A stretch of 64,000 bases of DNA from Pseudomonas sp. Irchel s3b2 (GCF_900187445.1 NZ_FYEB01000009.1:147471-211470); one strand, 5' to 3'; counted from the first letter of the stretch, positions 8,487 through 16,943 are shown. A program made the numbers and translations. Notes: generated from the sequence alone by a model not told the origin.

Positions 8487-9548
8487 TTAATCGTCCACGG
8501 CATCGAGGAACTCGTCTACCACAGGCATCTCGCCTAATCGTGACGGAATGTTTAAACCAAAGTGCAGGTACGCATGCCGAGTGACCACCCGCCCCCGGGG
8601 AGTGCGCATGATGTAGCCCTGCTGGATCAAATACGGCTCCAGCACATCTTCAATGGTATGGCGCTCTTCGCTGATGGCGGCCGCCAGGTTATCGACCCCC
8701 ACCGGCCCACCGTCGAACTTCTCGATCATGGTCAGCAGCAGGCGTCGGTCCTGATGGTCGAAGCCACGCTCATCGACATCCAGCAGGTTCAGCGCCAGGT
8801 CGGCAACCGGTTTGGTGATATGGCCCTTGGCGCGAACTTCGGCGAAATCACGGACCCGGCGCAGCAAGCGGTTGGCGATTCGTGGCGTGCCACGGGCACG
8901 GCGGGCGATTTCGAAGGCACCTTCCGGGTCCAGTGGCAAACCGAGAATGCTCGCCGAACGGCTGACAATCGTTGCCAGATCGGCGGTGCTGTAGAACTCC
9001 AGGCGCTGGACGATCCCGAAACGGTCGCGCAACGGGTTGGTCAGCATGCCGGCACGGGTGGTTGCACCGACCAGGGTGAACGGCGGCAGATCGAGTTTGA
9101 TCGAGCGCGCGGCCGGCCCTTCGCCGATCATGATGTCGAGCTGAAAGTCTTCCATGGCCGGGTACAGCACTTCTTCGACGATCGGCGACAACCGATGGAT
9201 CTCGTCGATGAACAGCACGTCATGGGGTTCAAGGTTGGTCAGCAGCGCAGCCAAGTCGCCCGGACGCTCGAGGACCGGCCCCGAGGTGCTTTTGATCGAC
9301 ACGCCCATTTCCTGGGCAATGATGTTGGCCAGAGTGGTTTTACCCAGACCCGGGGGGCCAAAAATCAGGGTGTGATCCAGGGATTCATTGCGCCCTCGCG
9401 CAGCCTGGATGAACAACTCCATTTGCTCGCGAACGGCCGGCTGGCCAATGTATTCGGCCAGGCTGACGGGACGAATCGCCCGGTCCTGGACTTCCTCGCG
9501 GTCACGGGGACCACCCGTGGCGGCGATCAGACGATCAGCTTCAATCAC
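8487..9548 (-). CDS. ruvB: Holliday junction ATP-dependent helicase RuvB
   Basis: Hexameric AAA+ motor that drives branch migration with RuvA. Walker A is GPPGLGKTTLA, Walker B is LFIDEIHRL and the sensor region is GATTRAGML; the C-terminal winged helix ends RGRVVTRHAYLHFG. The start codon is GTG placed directly after the ruvA stop (TAAGTG), so the two are translationally coupled. The 353 residues are typical. Confidence 0.97.
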   Translation of the reverse strand: MIEADRLIAATGGPRDREEVQDRAIRPVSLAEYIGQPAVREQMELFIQAARGRNESLDHTLIFGPPGLGKTTLANIIAQEMGVSIKSTSGPVLERPGDLAALLTNLEPHDVLFIDEIHRLSPIVEEVLYPAMEDFQLDIMIGEGPAARSIKLDLPPFTLVGATTRAGMLTNPLRDRFGIVQRLEFYSTADLATIVSRSASILGLPLDPEGAFEIARRARGTPRIANRLLRRVRDFAEVRAKGHITKPVADLALNLLDVDERGFDHQDRRLLLTMIEKFDGGPVGVDNLAAAISEERHTIEDVLEPYLIQQGYIMRTPRGRVVTRHAYLHFGLNIPSRLGEMPVVDEFLDAVDD

Positions 9549-10163
9549 TTAGATCATTCCCTTAAGGGCACGACGAATCATGTCTTCACTGCTCAAACCT
9601 TTCTCCTTGATCGCAGAAATCGCCTTGCTGGCCTCTTGCGGTTTGTAGCCCAGGGAAATCAGCGCGCTGACCGCGTCATTTTCGGCGGTGGCGACCGGAG
9701 GCGCATCTGGCCCACCCGGCTGGTTTGGCACCAACGCGAACATCGCCGGCACGGTTTCCCACGCCTTGAAGCGGTCCTTGAGTTCCACCAGCAAACGCTC
9801 GGCCGTCTTTTTGCCCACGCCCGGCACCTTGGTCAGCGCCGAAGTGTCCTGGGACTGCACGCAACGAACCAGCTCGTCGACCTCCAGGCTCGACATCAAG
9901 GCCAGCGCCAGTTTCGGCCCCACACCATTGAGACGGATCAATTCGCGAAAAAAGTCTCGCTCGCGCTTGCCAAAGAAGCCATAGAGTAACTGCGCGTCTT
10001 CGCGTACGACCAAATGGGTGTGCAAGGTCAGCGGTTCACCGACCGACGGCAAGCGATAAAGCGTGGTCATGGGCACTTCCAGCTCATAACCCAGACCATT
10101 TACATCCAGAATCAGGTGCGGCGGCTGTTTCTCAGCCAAAGTGCCGCGCAAGCGTCCAATCAC
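9549..10163 (-). CDS. ruvA: Holliday junction helicase subunit RuvA
   Basis: Tetramer that binds the four-way junction and recruits RuvB. It starts MIGRLRGTLAEKQPP with an OB fold, then has two helix-hairpin-helix motifs (LIRLNGVGPKLALALM and LTKVPGVGKKTAERLL) and a C-terminal RuvB-binding domain. The 204 residues match the family. The gene is separated from ruvC by 115 bases that contain a perfect 13-bp inverted repeat. Confidence 0.97.
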   Translation of the reverse strand: MIGRLRGTLAEKQPPHLILDVNGLGYELEVPMTTLYRLPSVGEPLTLHTHLVVREDAQLLYGFFGKRERDFFRELIRLNGVGPKLALALMSSLEVDELVRCVQSQDTSALTKVPGVGKKTAERLLVELKDRFKAWETVPAMFALVPNQPGGPDAPPVATAENDAVSALISLGYKPQEASKAISAIKEKGLSSEDMIRRALKGMI

Positions 10164-10214
10164 GTTTCAGATCCTTGAGCCCTGGCCAGATCAGTGCTGG
10201 CGACTGACAGAACA

Positions 10215-10249
10215 AGGGTTTTGCGCCGACAACACAGGCGCAAAACCCT
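10215..10249. repeat. Perfect inverted repeat between ruvC and ruvA
   Basis: AGGGTTTTGCGCC and GGCGCAAAACCCT form a 13-bp perfect stem with a 9-base loop. There is no clear T run downstream in the direction of the operon, so it is a weak terminator or an mRNA-stability stem rather than a full stop. Confidence 0.7.
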
Positions 10250-10278
10250 CATTCCATAAAAAATGATTGCTGATGCTA

Positions 10279-10803
10279 TCAGAGACGCAGGCGCCCGCCA
10301 CGACTGCGTGCCGTGCCCAGACCATGAGGCAACAGGCTGGAACGGGTGTGAGCGTGGCAAATCGCGATGGCCAGAGCATCCGAAGCATCGATTTGCGGCT
10401 TGCTGGTCAATTTCAGCATGTGCATGACCATCATTTGAACTTGTTCTTTGTTCGCCCCGCCGGTGCCGGTCACCGCCTGTTTGACTTGGGTTGCGGTGTA
10501 TTCAGCGATTTCCAGGCTTTCCTCGGCACCGGCCACGATGGCTGCGCCGCGGGCCTGACCGAGTTTGAGGGCGGAATCGGCATTGCGGGCCATGAAGACT
10601 TTTTCGATGCCCATGGTCACCGGGCCGTAGGTCTGGATCACTTCACGCACGCCGCGATAGACGATTTGCAGGCGCTCATGCAGCTCGCCGGAGCCGGTGC
10701 GAATGCAGCCCGACGCCACGTACACGCAGCCACGCCCGGTATCACGTACCACGCCATAACCGGTGATACGCGAACCGGGGTCGATTCCAAGAATTAAAGT
10801 CAT
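10279..10803 (-). CDS. ruvC: Crossover junction endonuclease RuvC
   Basis: Dimeric resolvase that cuts Holliday junctions. The RNase-H-like catalytic acids are all visible: Asp8 (GIDPGSR), Glu67 (GIEKVF), Asp139 and Asp142 (IDASDALA). The 174 residues are typical. It lies downstream of yebC, but a REP cluster of about 100 bases separates them. Confidence 0.97.
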   Translation of the reverse strand: MTLILGIDPGSRITGYGVVRDTGRGCVYVASGCIRTGSGELHERLQIVYRGVREVIQTYGPVTMGIEKVFMARNADSALKLGQARGAAIVAGAEESLEIAEYTATQVKQAVTGTGGANKEQVQMMVMHMLKLTSKPQIDASDALAIAICHAHTRSSLLPHGLGTARSRGGRLRL

Positions 10804-10843
10804 AACGCCTGCAGAAAGAGATCGCGGTGGCTTGAGGATAACT

Positions 10844-10948
10844 GTGTAGGAGCTGCCGAAGGCTGCGATCTTGTAAATAAAAAGCCAAAATCAAAAGATC
10901 GCAGGCTTCGCCAGCTCCTACAGGGGCCAGGTGAAGGCTGCGATCTTT
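10844..10948. repeat. REP cluster, AGCTGCCGAAGGCTGCGATC class
   Basis: One copy (TGTAGGAGCTGCCGAAGGCT, then GCGATCTT) is followed by an inverted copy (AAAGATCGCAGGCTTCGCCA, then GCTCCTACA) and a third partial direct copy ending GCGATCTTT. The pair can fold into a long hairpin between ruvC and yebC. This is a known class of Pseudomonas palindrome. Confidence 0.85.
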
Positions 10949-10957
10949 ATCAATGCA

Positions 10958-11704
10958 TCAACCGAGCTGTGCGGCCACCGACTCTGGAATGTCGGCGTTG
11001 GAATACACGTTTTGCACGTCATCCAGGTCTTCAAGCATGTCGATCAGCTTCAGAACCTTCTCGGCGCCTTCCAGGTCCAGTTCGGCACTGGTGGTCGGCA
11101 GCATGACAATTTCCGCATCATCGCCCTTGAAGCCGGCAGCCTCCAAAGCGTTGCGCACGGAATAGAAGCCGGCGAACGAGGTGAACACGTCGATCGAGCC
11201 GTCTTCGTGGGTTACTACGTCATCGGCGTCGGCCTCCATGGCCGCTTCCATCAATGCATCTTCATCAACGCCAGGCGCGAAGGAAATCTGCCCCTTGCGT
11301 TCGAACAGATAAGCCACCGAACCGTCGGTGCCTAGGTTGCCGCCGCACTTGCTGAACGCATGGCGAACAGCGGCTGCGGTGCGGTTACGGTTGTCGGTCA
11401 TGCATTCGACCATCACCGCCACACCGCCCGGGCCGTAACCTTCGTAGGTCAGTTCGACCATGTCGTCGGTATCGGCAGCACCGGCGCCGCGAGCAACCGC
11501 GCGGTCGATGATGTCGCGGCTCATGTTCGCACCCAGCGCTTTATCCAGCGCCAGACGCAAACGCGGGTTGGAGCCCGGATCACCGCCCCCCTGACGAGCA
11601 GCAACCGTCAGTTCACGAATCCACTTGGTGAAAATCTTGCCCTTCTTGGCATCCTGACGTTCTTTGCGGTGCTTGATGTTCGCCCACTTGGAATGACCCG
11701 CCAT
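10958..11704 (-). CDS. yebC: YebC/PmpR family protein
   Basis: Conserved YebC family protein starting MAGHSKWANIKHRKERQD, 248 residues. The family was annotated as transcriptional regulators (PmpR in P. aeruginosa acts on quorum sensing) and has more recently been linked to rescue of stalled ribosomes; I cannot tell from sequence which role applies here. The open frame extends 20 codons upstream, but the MAGHSKW start is universal in the family. It lies between aspS and ruvC, as in other pseudomonads. Confidence 0.94.
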   Translation of the reverse strand: MAGHSKWANIKHRKERQDAKKGKIFTKWIRELTVAARQGGGDPGSNPRLRLALDKALGANMSRDIIDRAVARGAGAADTDDMVELTYEGYGPGGVAVMVECMTDNRNRTAAAVRHAFSKCGGNLGTDGSVAYLFERKGQISFAPGVDEDALMEAAMEADADDVVTHEDGSIDVFTSFAGFYSVRNALEAAGFKGDDAEIVMLPTTSAELDLEGAEKVLKLIDMLEDLDDVQNVYSNADIPESVAAQLG

Positions 11705-11785
11705 AACTCGCTCCGAATTATCTTTGAAACATTGCCCGCCACGCCATGATGCGCCAGCCAGCAAAAAAAAATCTCGACCCTATCT

Positions 11786-11816
11786 ATAAAGAAGGGGCGC
11801 ATCCGAAGATGCGCCC
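11786..11816 (-). terminator. UUCG hairpin after aspS
   Basis: On the minus strand GGGCGCATC, loop TTCG, GATGCGCCC, followed by CTTCTTTAT. The stem is perfect over 9 bp with a stabilising tetraloop. The T tract is broken, so some read-through into yebC is likely. Confidence 0.7.
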
Positions 11817-11828
11817 ACAAGGTCAGCC

Positions 11829-13604
11829 TTACTCAGCCTTTGGCGTTTCGCGCAGACGAATGTGCAGTTCGCGCAATGCCTTGGCATCAACCAGACCCGG
11901 TGCCTGAGTCATGACGCAGGCAGCGCTCTGGGTTTTCGGGAAGGCGATCACTTCACGGATCGACTGGGCGCCGGTCATCAGCATCACCAGACGGTCCAGA
12001 CCGAAGGCCAGACCACCGTGCGGCGGCGCGCCGTATTTCAGGGCGTCGAGCAGGAAGCCGAACTTCTCTTCCTGTTCCGCTTCGCTGATACCCAGCAGAC
12101 GGAACACCGACTGTTGCATTTCCTTGCGGTGGATACGGATCGAACCGCCACCCAGCTCGGTGCCGTTCAGGACCATGTCGTAGGCACGGGACAGCGCGGC
12201 TGCCGGGTTGGCTTCCAATTCTTCCGGCGTGCACTTCGGCGCGGTGAACGGGTGGTGCAACGCGGTGAAGCTGCCGTCGTCGTTTTCTTCGAACATCGGG
12301 AAGTCGACGACCCACATTGGGGCCCACTCACAGGTCAGCAGGTTCAAATCATGACCGACCTTGATCCGCAGCGCGCCCAGGGCTTCGCTGACGATCTTGG
12401 CTTTGTCGGCACCGAAGAACACGATGTCGCCGTCAACCGCGCCAACGCGATCAAGGATCACATTGAGGTTGGCTTCAGGGATATTTTTGACAATAGGCGA
12501 TTGCAGCCCCTCGACGCCCTTCGCGCGCTCGTTGACCTTGATGTACGCCAGGCCCTTGGCACCGTAGATGCCGACGAACTTGGTGTAGTCGTCGATCTTG
12601 CTGCGCGGCATGCTCGCCGCGCCTGGAACGCGCAGAGCGGCAACGCGGCATTTCGGGTCGTTGGCAGGGCCGCTGAACACCTTGAAGTCGACTTCTTTCA
12701 GTTGATCGGCAACGTCAACCAGTTCCAGCGGGTTACGCAGGTCCGGCTTGTCGGAACCGTAACGACGCATGGCCTCTTCGAAGGTCATGTGCGGGAAGTC
12801 GCCGAACTCCAGGTCCAGCACTTCCTTGAACAGGTTGCGGATCATTTGTTCGGTGATGCCCATGATCTCTTTTTCATCGAGGAAGCTGGTCTCGATGTCG
12901 ATCTGGGTGAATTCCGGCTGACGGTCGGCGCGCAGATCTTCGTCGCGGAAGCACTTGGCGATCTGGTAGTAACGGTCGAAGCCGGCGACCATCAGCAGCT
13001 GCTTGAACAGCTGTGGCGATTGCGGCAAGGCGAAGAAGCTACCTGCGTGAGTACGGCTCGGCACCAGGTAGTCGCGAGCGCCTTCTGGCGTGGCGCGGGT
13101 CAGAATCGGCGTCTCGACATCGAGGAAGCCGTTCTCGTCCAGGAAGCGACGGATGCTGGTGGTCATGCGCGAACGCAGACGCAGCTTCTCGAGCATTTCC
13201 GGGCGACGCAGGTCGAGGAAGCGATAACGCAGGCGGGTTTCTTCGCCGACGTCGGAGAACTCGTTGAGCGGGAACGGCGGGGTTTCCGCTTCGTTCAATA
13301 CTTCCAGCTCGTAGCCCAGCACTTCGATCATGCCCGACGCCATGTTGGCATTGGTAGCACCGGCCGGACGCAGGCGAACCTTGCCGGTGATCTTGACCAC
13401 GTATTCGCTGCGCACGCGATCGGCGGCGGCGAAGGATTCAGCGCGGTCCGGGTCGAACACCACCTGGGCCAGACCGTCACGATCACGGATATCGAGGAAA
13501 ATCACCCCACCGTGGTCACGGCGACGGTGAACCCATCCGCAAAGGGTAATTTCCTGGCCTTCCAGGCTTTCGTTCAGTTGGCCGCAATAATGGCTGCGCA
13601 TCAT
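11829..13604 (-). CDS. aspS: Aspartate-tRNA(Asp/Asn) ligase AspS
   Basis: Class IIb synthetase that charges tRNA-Asp. Pseudomonas enzymes of this type are known to be non-discriminating and also charge tRNA-Asn for GatCAB to amidate; here that is inference from the genus. An N-terminal OB anticodon-binding fold (ITLCGWVHRRRDHGG) precedes the catalytic domain with QSPQLFKQLLMVAGFDRYYQ, the motif 2 loop FRDEDLRADRQPEFTQ and motif 3 GLAFGLDRLVML. The MMRSHYCGQL start gives 591 residues; the frame is open a little further upstream. Confidence 0.96.
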   Translation of the reverse strand: MMRSHYCGQLNESLEGQEITLCGWVHRRRDHGGVIFLDIRDRDGLAQVVFDPDRAESFAAADRVRSEYVVKITGKVRLRPAGATNANMASGMIEVLGYELEVLNEAETPPFPLNEFSDVGEETRLRYRFLDLRRPEMLEKLRLRSRMTTSIRRFLDENGFLDVETPILTRATPEGARDYLVPSRTHAGSFFALPQSPQLFKQLLMVAGFDRYYQIAKCFRDEDLRADRQPEFTQIDIETSFLDEKEIMGITEQMIRNLFKEVLDLEFGDFPHMTFEEAMRRYGSDKPDLRNPLELVDVADQLKEVDFKVFSGPANDPKCRVAALRVPGAASMPRSKIDDYTKFVGIYGAKGLAYIKVNERAKGVEGLQSPIVKNIPEANLNVILDRVGAVDGDIVFFGADKAKIVSEALGALRIKVGHDLNLLTCEWAPMWVVDFPMFEENDDGSFTALHHPFTAPKCTPEELEANPAAALSRAYDMVLNGTELGGGSIRIHRKEMQQSVFRLLGISEAEQEEKFGFLLDALKYGAPPHGGLAFGLDRLVMLMTGAQSIREVIAFPKTQSAACVMTQAPGLVDAKALRELHIRLRETPKAE

Positions 13605-13725
13605 GGTAGTGGTTTCACTTCTCGTAATTCGAAATTCGGTTGGAGGCCTTGCCGCCCCCCGCACTTAAATAAGGTGCCGGATGATGCAAGAACTCGCGCG
13701 TGTCATTCAGCCCGGGCGCTAGACC

Positions 13726-13947
13726 CTAGTCAGCTTTGTCGCCACCGGCCAGATTTTTCTTGGAACCGGTCTTGAAGTCGGTTTCGTACCAGCCGTTTCC
13801 GCTGAGGCGGAAGCCCGGCATGGACAGCATCTTTTTAAGCTCTGGCGCCTGGCAGGCAGGGCAGTCGACCAGCGGTGCTGCGCTGATCTTTTGAATGGCT
13901 TCCAACTGATGACCACAGGAAGCACATTGATAGTCGTACATCGGCAT
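13726..13947 (-). CDS. FmdB-family zinc ribbon protein
   Basis: A 73-residue protein starting MPMYDYQCASCGHQLEAIQK with two CXXC pairs (CASC and CPAC) that should bind one zinc. It belongs to the FmdB putative regulatory family, whose biochemical role is not established. It is the first gene upstream of aspS, 121 bases away on the same strand, and probably leads this long operon. Confidence 0.88.
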   Translation of the reverse strand: MPMYDYQCASCGHQLEAIQKISAAPLVDCPACQAPELKKMLSMPGFRLSGNGWYETDFKTGSKKNLAGGDKAD

Positions 13948-14081
13948 GGGGGGTTGTCTCGGCGATCAGATTGCTACCGCGCATGCTGGGCTTTGCGGCA
14001 AAGAGCGGGATTATATCCATTAAATGCAGCCTGTGCAGCCGTAAGACTGCACAGACCGACACTCGACACGATCAACCTCCG

Positions 14082-14420
14082 CTAAGCCATGACGAGGCAA
14101 CCTCCCTCCTTCAAGCTATGCACGACGCAGACAACCCGCACCAGCCCGGTGAAATTCTTCACCCCGCCATGGCGCAGATGCACTTCGCGATCCACGTGGG
14201 ACAACAGCGCACTGACCGAGCAGCAATTGACCTTGGCCATATCACCCAAAATATCCCAATAGACCTGCTCAAGCCGCAAACAGGTCGCAAAGCCATTCAA
14301 ACGCACTGACCGGGATAATGGCTGAGCCAGGCCCATATCGAATTCACTGACTAATGAGTCAATCCTTACATCCCTGAGCGGACCGACCCTCTCTTCGTTT
14401 CGCCTGCCTTCATGAACCAT
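14082..14420 (-). CDS. Ribbon-helix-helix domain protein
   Basis: A 112-residue protein with a C-terminal ribbon-helix-helix-like domain (SVRLNGFATCLRLEQVYWDI, then SVSALLSHVDREVHL) of the type found as a small DNA-binding protein across Pseudomonas. The start at 14420 is supported by AAAGGAG eight bases upstream, and a TATAAG element lies further up. The target is unknown; there is no adjacent toxin, so an antitoxin role is not supported. Confidence 0.7.
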   Translation of the reverse strand: MVHEGRRNEERVGPLRDVRIDSLVSEFDMGLAQPLSRSVRLNGFATCLRLEQVYWDILGDMAKVNCCSVSALLSHVDREVHLRHGGVKNFTGLVRVVCVVHSLKEGGCLVMA

Positions 14421-14883
14421 ACCGTTGACACTCCTTTGCCATCCTTGCTGCTTATAAGAGTCATATTCCGTTTACTTATAAAAGCGCAGGCGCACAGGCA
14501 TAGCCAGATGACTTTTTGACCATCGACGTAGGATAAGCCAACAACGGAGGGGAGATCATGGAGCACGTCCTAGGCCGGACGATTTCCTACAGAAACTGAC
14601 GCAACATCACTCACTGAAAAGGTAAAAGTTCCGAGGAACACAGCGCCCAAACAACGCTCAGCAAGCGTCATCCGCATTCCAGCCAGTAAAAGCACCGCTG
14701 GACCGCCTGATTTGAGTAGCTGCGGGCTTTGCTGTTAAATAGGCAGTGTGTCGCTACCGCCTATTTTCCGGGGGCTGCGCATAGGCTGATCGCGGGTACG
14801 TGTCCAACGCCTCTTATTTTTCTGAAGCGAACCGAACTCCATCAGCTCTTCCTTGTGATCCGTCTTAACGTGAGTTAATCAAA
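14421..14883. other. Non-coding gap with promoter of the RHH gene and long leader
   Basis: 463 bases without a convincing gene. The left part carries the minus-strand promoter region of the RHH gene. The right part precedes the cold-shock-domain gene and contains scattered partial repeats (TAGGCAGTG and CGCCTATTTTCC) but no clear terminator or known riboswitch. A long 5' leader for the downstream cold-shock-type gene is possible. Confidence 0.5.
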
Positions 14884-15486
14884 ATGTTGAAAATCGTCCA
14901 CTTGCTAATGGGCGCAGCAGCCCTGCTGCTGTCCTTCATCCCTAGCCTGCGATCCGAAGCAGTACCTTACCTGCAACAACCCGATGCGCTGTACCTGGCC
15001 TTTTTCGGCCTGCTCAACCTCACCCTTGCCCCTGTTATCCCTTACTGGAACAAAGGCCCGCGTCATCAACTGCAAAACCTGGTCAGCGCCTTGCTGGTTC
15101 TGGCTGTGGTACTGCAAACACTGACATTGTTCGCCCCGATGCCTGTCATCGCCGGTCAACCTGCCGTTCTGTTCAGTCTGGTCGTTGCCCTGATCGCCGT
15201 ACTTTTGCACCTGGCCGTCAGCTTCTACAAATCTTCACCGGCCGCCGCCTCGCCAAGCTATGACATGAGCAACCGCGATACCGGCACTGTCAAGTGGTTC
15301 AACACCTCCAAAGGCTTCGGCTTTATCTCCCGTGATTCCGGCGATGATATTTTCGTGCACTTCCGGGCGATTCGCGGTGAAGGCCACCGCGTTCTGGTCG
15401 AAGGCCAGCGCGTGGAGTTCTCTGTCATGAACCGTGACAAAGGCCTGCAAGCCGAAGATGTAATCGCCGCCCTGCCGCGTCGCTGA
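14884..15486 (+). CDS. Membrane-anchored cold-shock-domain protein
   Basis: A 200-residue protein with two parts. The first 120 residues contain about four hydrophobic segments (LMGAAALLLSFIPS, LYLAFFGLLNLTLAP, NLVSALLVLAVVLQTL, VLFSLVVALIAVLLHLAV). The last 66 residues are a complete cold-shock domain with both nucleic-acid-binding motifs (KGFGFI and DIFVHF). It should bind single-stranded nucleic acid at the cytoplasmic face of the inner membrane. Free CspA proteins are about 70 residues, so the membrane part is the unusual element. It ends in a strong terminator shared with convergent slyX. Confidence 0.9.
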   Translation: MLKIVHLLMGAAALLLSFIPSLRSEAVPYLQQPDALYLAFFGLLNLTLAPVIPYWNKGPRHQLQNLVSALLVLAVVLQTLTLFAPMPVIAGQPAVLFSLVVALIAVLLHLAVSFYKSSPAAASPSYDMSNRDTGTVKWFNTSKGFGFISRDSGDDIFVHFRAIRGEGHRVLVEGQRVEFSVMNRDKGLQAEDVIAALPRR

Positions 15487-15496
15487 TTCCAAGGCT

Positions 15497-15537
15497 AAAA
15501 AAAACCGCGAACAGCCCTGGCTGTTCGCGGTTTTTTA
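15497..15537. terminator. Bidirectional terminator between the cold-shock gene and slyX
   Basis: AACCGCGAACAG, loop CCCTGG, CTGTTCGCGGTT with an A run on the left and TTTTTT on the right. It serves the plus-strand cold-shock gene and the convergent minus-strand slyX. Confidence 0.92.
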
Positions 15538-15548
15538 TTGCCTGCAGT

Positions 15549-15755
15549 TTAGTAATGCGGTGGTGGCGCTTCTTCCTCAAACGTCTCGAACTGGCCGGCC
15601 ATTTCTTCTTGTCGCTTGAGCAACGCGGCCATTTGCAGTTGCAGGCGCTCGACTGCACGTTGCTGCGTGGCCAGCACATCACTCAATGCCTGGATGGTGT
15701 CATCCTGAAACGCCAGTTGGCTCTCCAGATCGGTAACGCGTTCTTCCAGGCTCAT
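15549..15755 (-). CDS. slyX: SlyX family protein
   Basis: A 68-residue predicted coiled coil (MSLEERVTDLESQLAFQDDT, then IQALSDVLATQQ) ending in the family tail EEAPPPHY. The SlyX family is widespread in gammaproteobacteria and its function is unknown; the name comes from an E. coli locus next to slyD. It sits three bases after the HIT gene and is surely co-transcribed with it. Confidence 0.92.
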   Translation of the reverse strand: MSLEERVTDLESQLAFQDDTIQALSDVLATQQRAVERLQLQMAALLKRQEEMAGQFETFEEEAPPPHY

Positions 15756-15758
15756 GAC

Positions 15759-16184
15759 TCAACCCTCCAGAAACGTGAAATCATCGGTCAACACCAGACG
15801 CAGCCGTTCACGAATCGTCGCGATCTGCTCTGGACTGTATGGCTTGGCCGGCTGCTTGCCCCAGACCGGAGCTGGCCAGGCGGCGTCCTCACGCTTGCGC
15901 ACAATCACATGCATGTGCAACTGACTGACGACATTACCCAAGGCCGCGACGTTCAACTTGTCCGCATCGAATGAATCCTTGAGCATTTCCGCCAGCGCAG
16001 TCGTTTCCTGCCACAGCTGCTGTTGATCTGCGACATCTAACTGAAATATCTCACTGATATCCTCGCGGCGCGGCACGAGGATGAACCACGGGTAGCTTGA
16101 ATCATTGGACAACAGCAACCGACAGAGCGGGAAATCGCCGATCGGCAATGTGTCTTGTTGAAGTCGTGGATCTAAAGCGAACAC
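15759..16184 (-). CDS. HIT family protein (degenerate triad)
   Basis: A 141-residue histidine-triad-fold protein, potentially a nucleotide hydrolase or transferase. The motif reads QLHMHVIVRK, so the first two histidines, including the usual nucleophile, are present but the third is Ile. The start was set at the GTG at 16184 because GGGGAG lies eight bases upstream and the product begins FALDPRLQQDTLPIGD as in relatives; longer frames to 16352 lack a good ribosome site. It forms an operon with slyX. Confidence 0.85.
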   Translation of the reverse strand: MFALDPRLQQDTLPIGDFPLCRLLLSNDSSYPWFILVPRREDISEIFQLDVADQQQLWQETTALAEMLKDSFDADKLNVAALGNVVSQLHMHVIVRKREDAAWPAPVWGKQPAKPYSPEQIATIRERLRLVLTDDFTFLEG

Positions 16185-16496
16185 TGCGCGCACTCCCCTC
16201 TGGTCATATTTTTTCAGCTTAGCGCCCATACAGAAAAGACGGCACACCAAGCGACAGGAAGGCAGCATACCTGCGAACGCCACGGGCTTCACGAAAACTG
16301 CCGCCTGCTGCGTCCTCCGGGTGCCACAACATGAGCCATTTTGATCCGGCATGCACCACGACAGAACCAGCCGTCACCTGTTTGAATCCACGACACAGCG
16401 ACAGTGTGTGAATTCAGTACAGGAAATGAAATTTTCTGCACCAAAACCGCACAACGCGTCTACGCTCAGTGCGTCAGCATCCGCCAACTACTCACT

Positions 16497-16597
16497 GGCG
16501 GGGTGAACCGGTAACGTTTTTGGTTGTCACCCCCGCTGGTTCGATGTGGCAACCATGATGCGAAGCATGGCGTCAAGCTCAAGTAAAACGAGCTTGA
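16497..16597. other. Structured non-coding stretch with three consecutive inverted repeats
   Basis: Within the 865-base gap upstream of oprD there are three stems in a row: GGGGTGA/TCACCCC (16500-16506 with 16527-16533), CCATG/CATGG (16553-16557 with 16565-16569), and TCAAGCTC/GAGCTTGA (16573-16580 with 16590-16597, perfect). No protein frame with a ribosome site covers it. It may be a small RNA or a leader structure; direction is unclear. The rest of the gap holds no gene. Confidence 0.4.
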
Positions 16598-16853
16598 ACC
16601 CCCCGGTTTTATGAGGTTTTTACAGCAGCAGGCAAATCTTTGAAAAAAAACAGCAACAGAATTCCGATTTGTGCACGCTTGTTGCATTCACACCCGTATC
16701 GTCTATAAGCGCTCCGCTGGAAGTGGAAGCCTTAAGGCCAATAAAAACAGTGGCAGGATTGCCCGATGGAGATTCAAGTGCAGGACCAAGGACTCTTTTT
16801 TACCGATGCTCAAGCTCTGGAAAACAGCGCTGAAGTTGTCAATCCGGCTGCAT

Positions 16854-16895
16854 CGGAATTGTGAATTTGCGACATCTACCCAGCCATTTGCGACA
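16854..16895 (-). promoter_or_regulatory. ArgR-type operator upstream of oprD
   Basis: Two direct half-sites on the minus strand repeat at exactly 21 bp. The gene-distal one (16854-16874) fits TGTCGC-N8-AA-N5 fully; the gene-proximal one (16875-16895) has TGTCGCAAAT but GG for AA. This is the direct-repeat arrangement known for Pseudomonas ArgR, an AraC-family arginine regulator that activates oprD in P. aeruginosa. It lies about 60-100 bases upstream of a TATAAG -10 box with a poor -35, a suitable place for an activator. Confidence 0.65.
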
Positions 16896-16943
16896 GGGTC
16901 GTAAAGAAGCTGAAAGGTTAGATGCGCAAGTATCGCTAACAAG

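Noticed and set aside
11862..13775. 637-codon open frame on the plus strand opposite aspS
   Set aside because: It is the reverse shadow of the highly conserved aspS and has no ribosome site or recognisable domain; high-GC codon use leaves antisense frames open.
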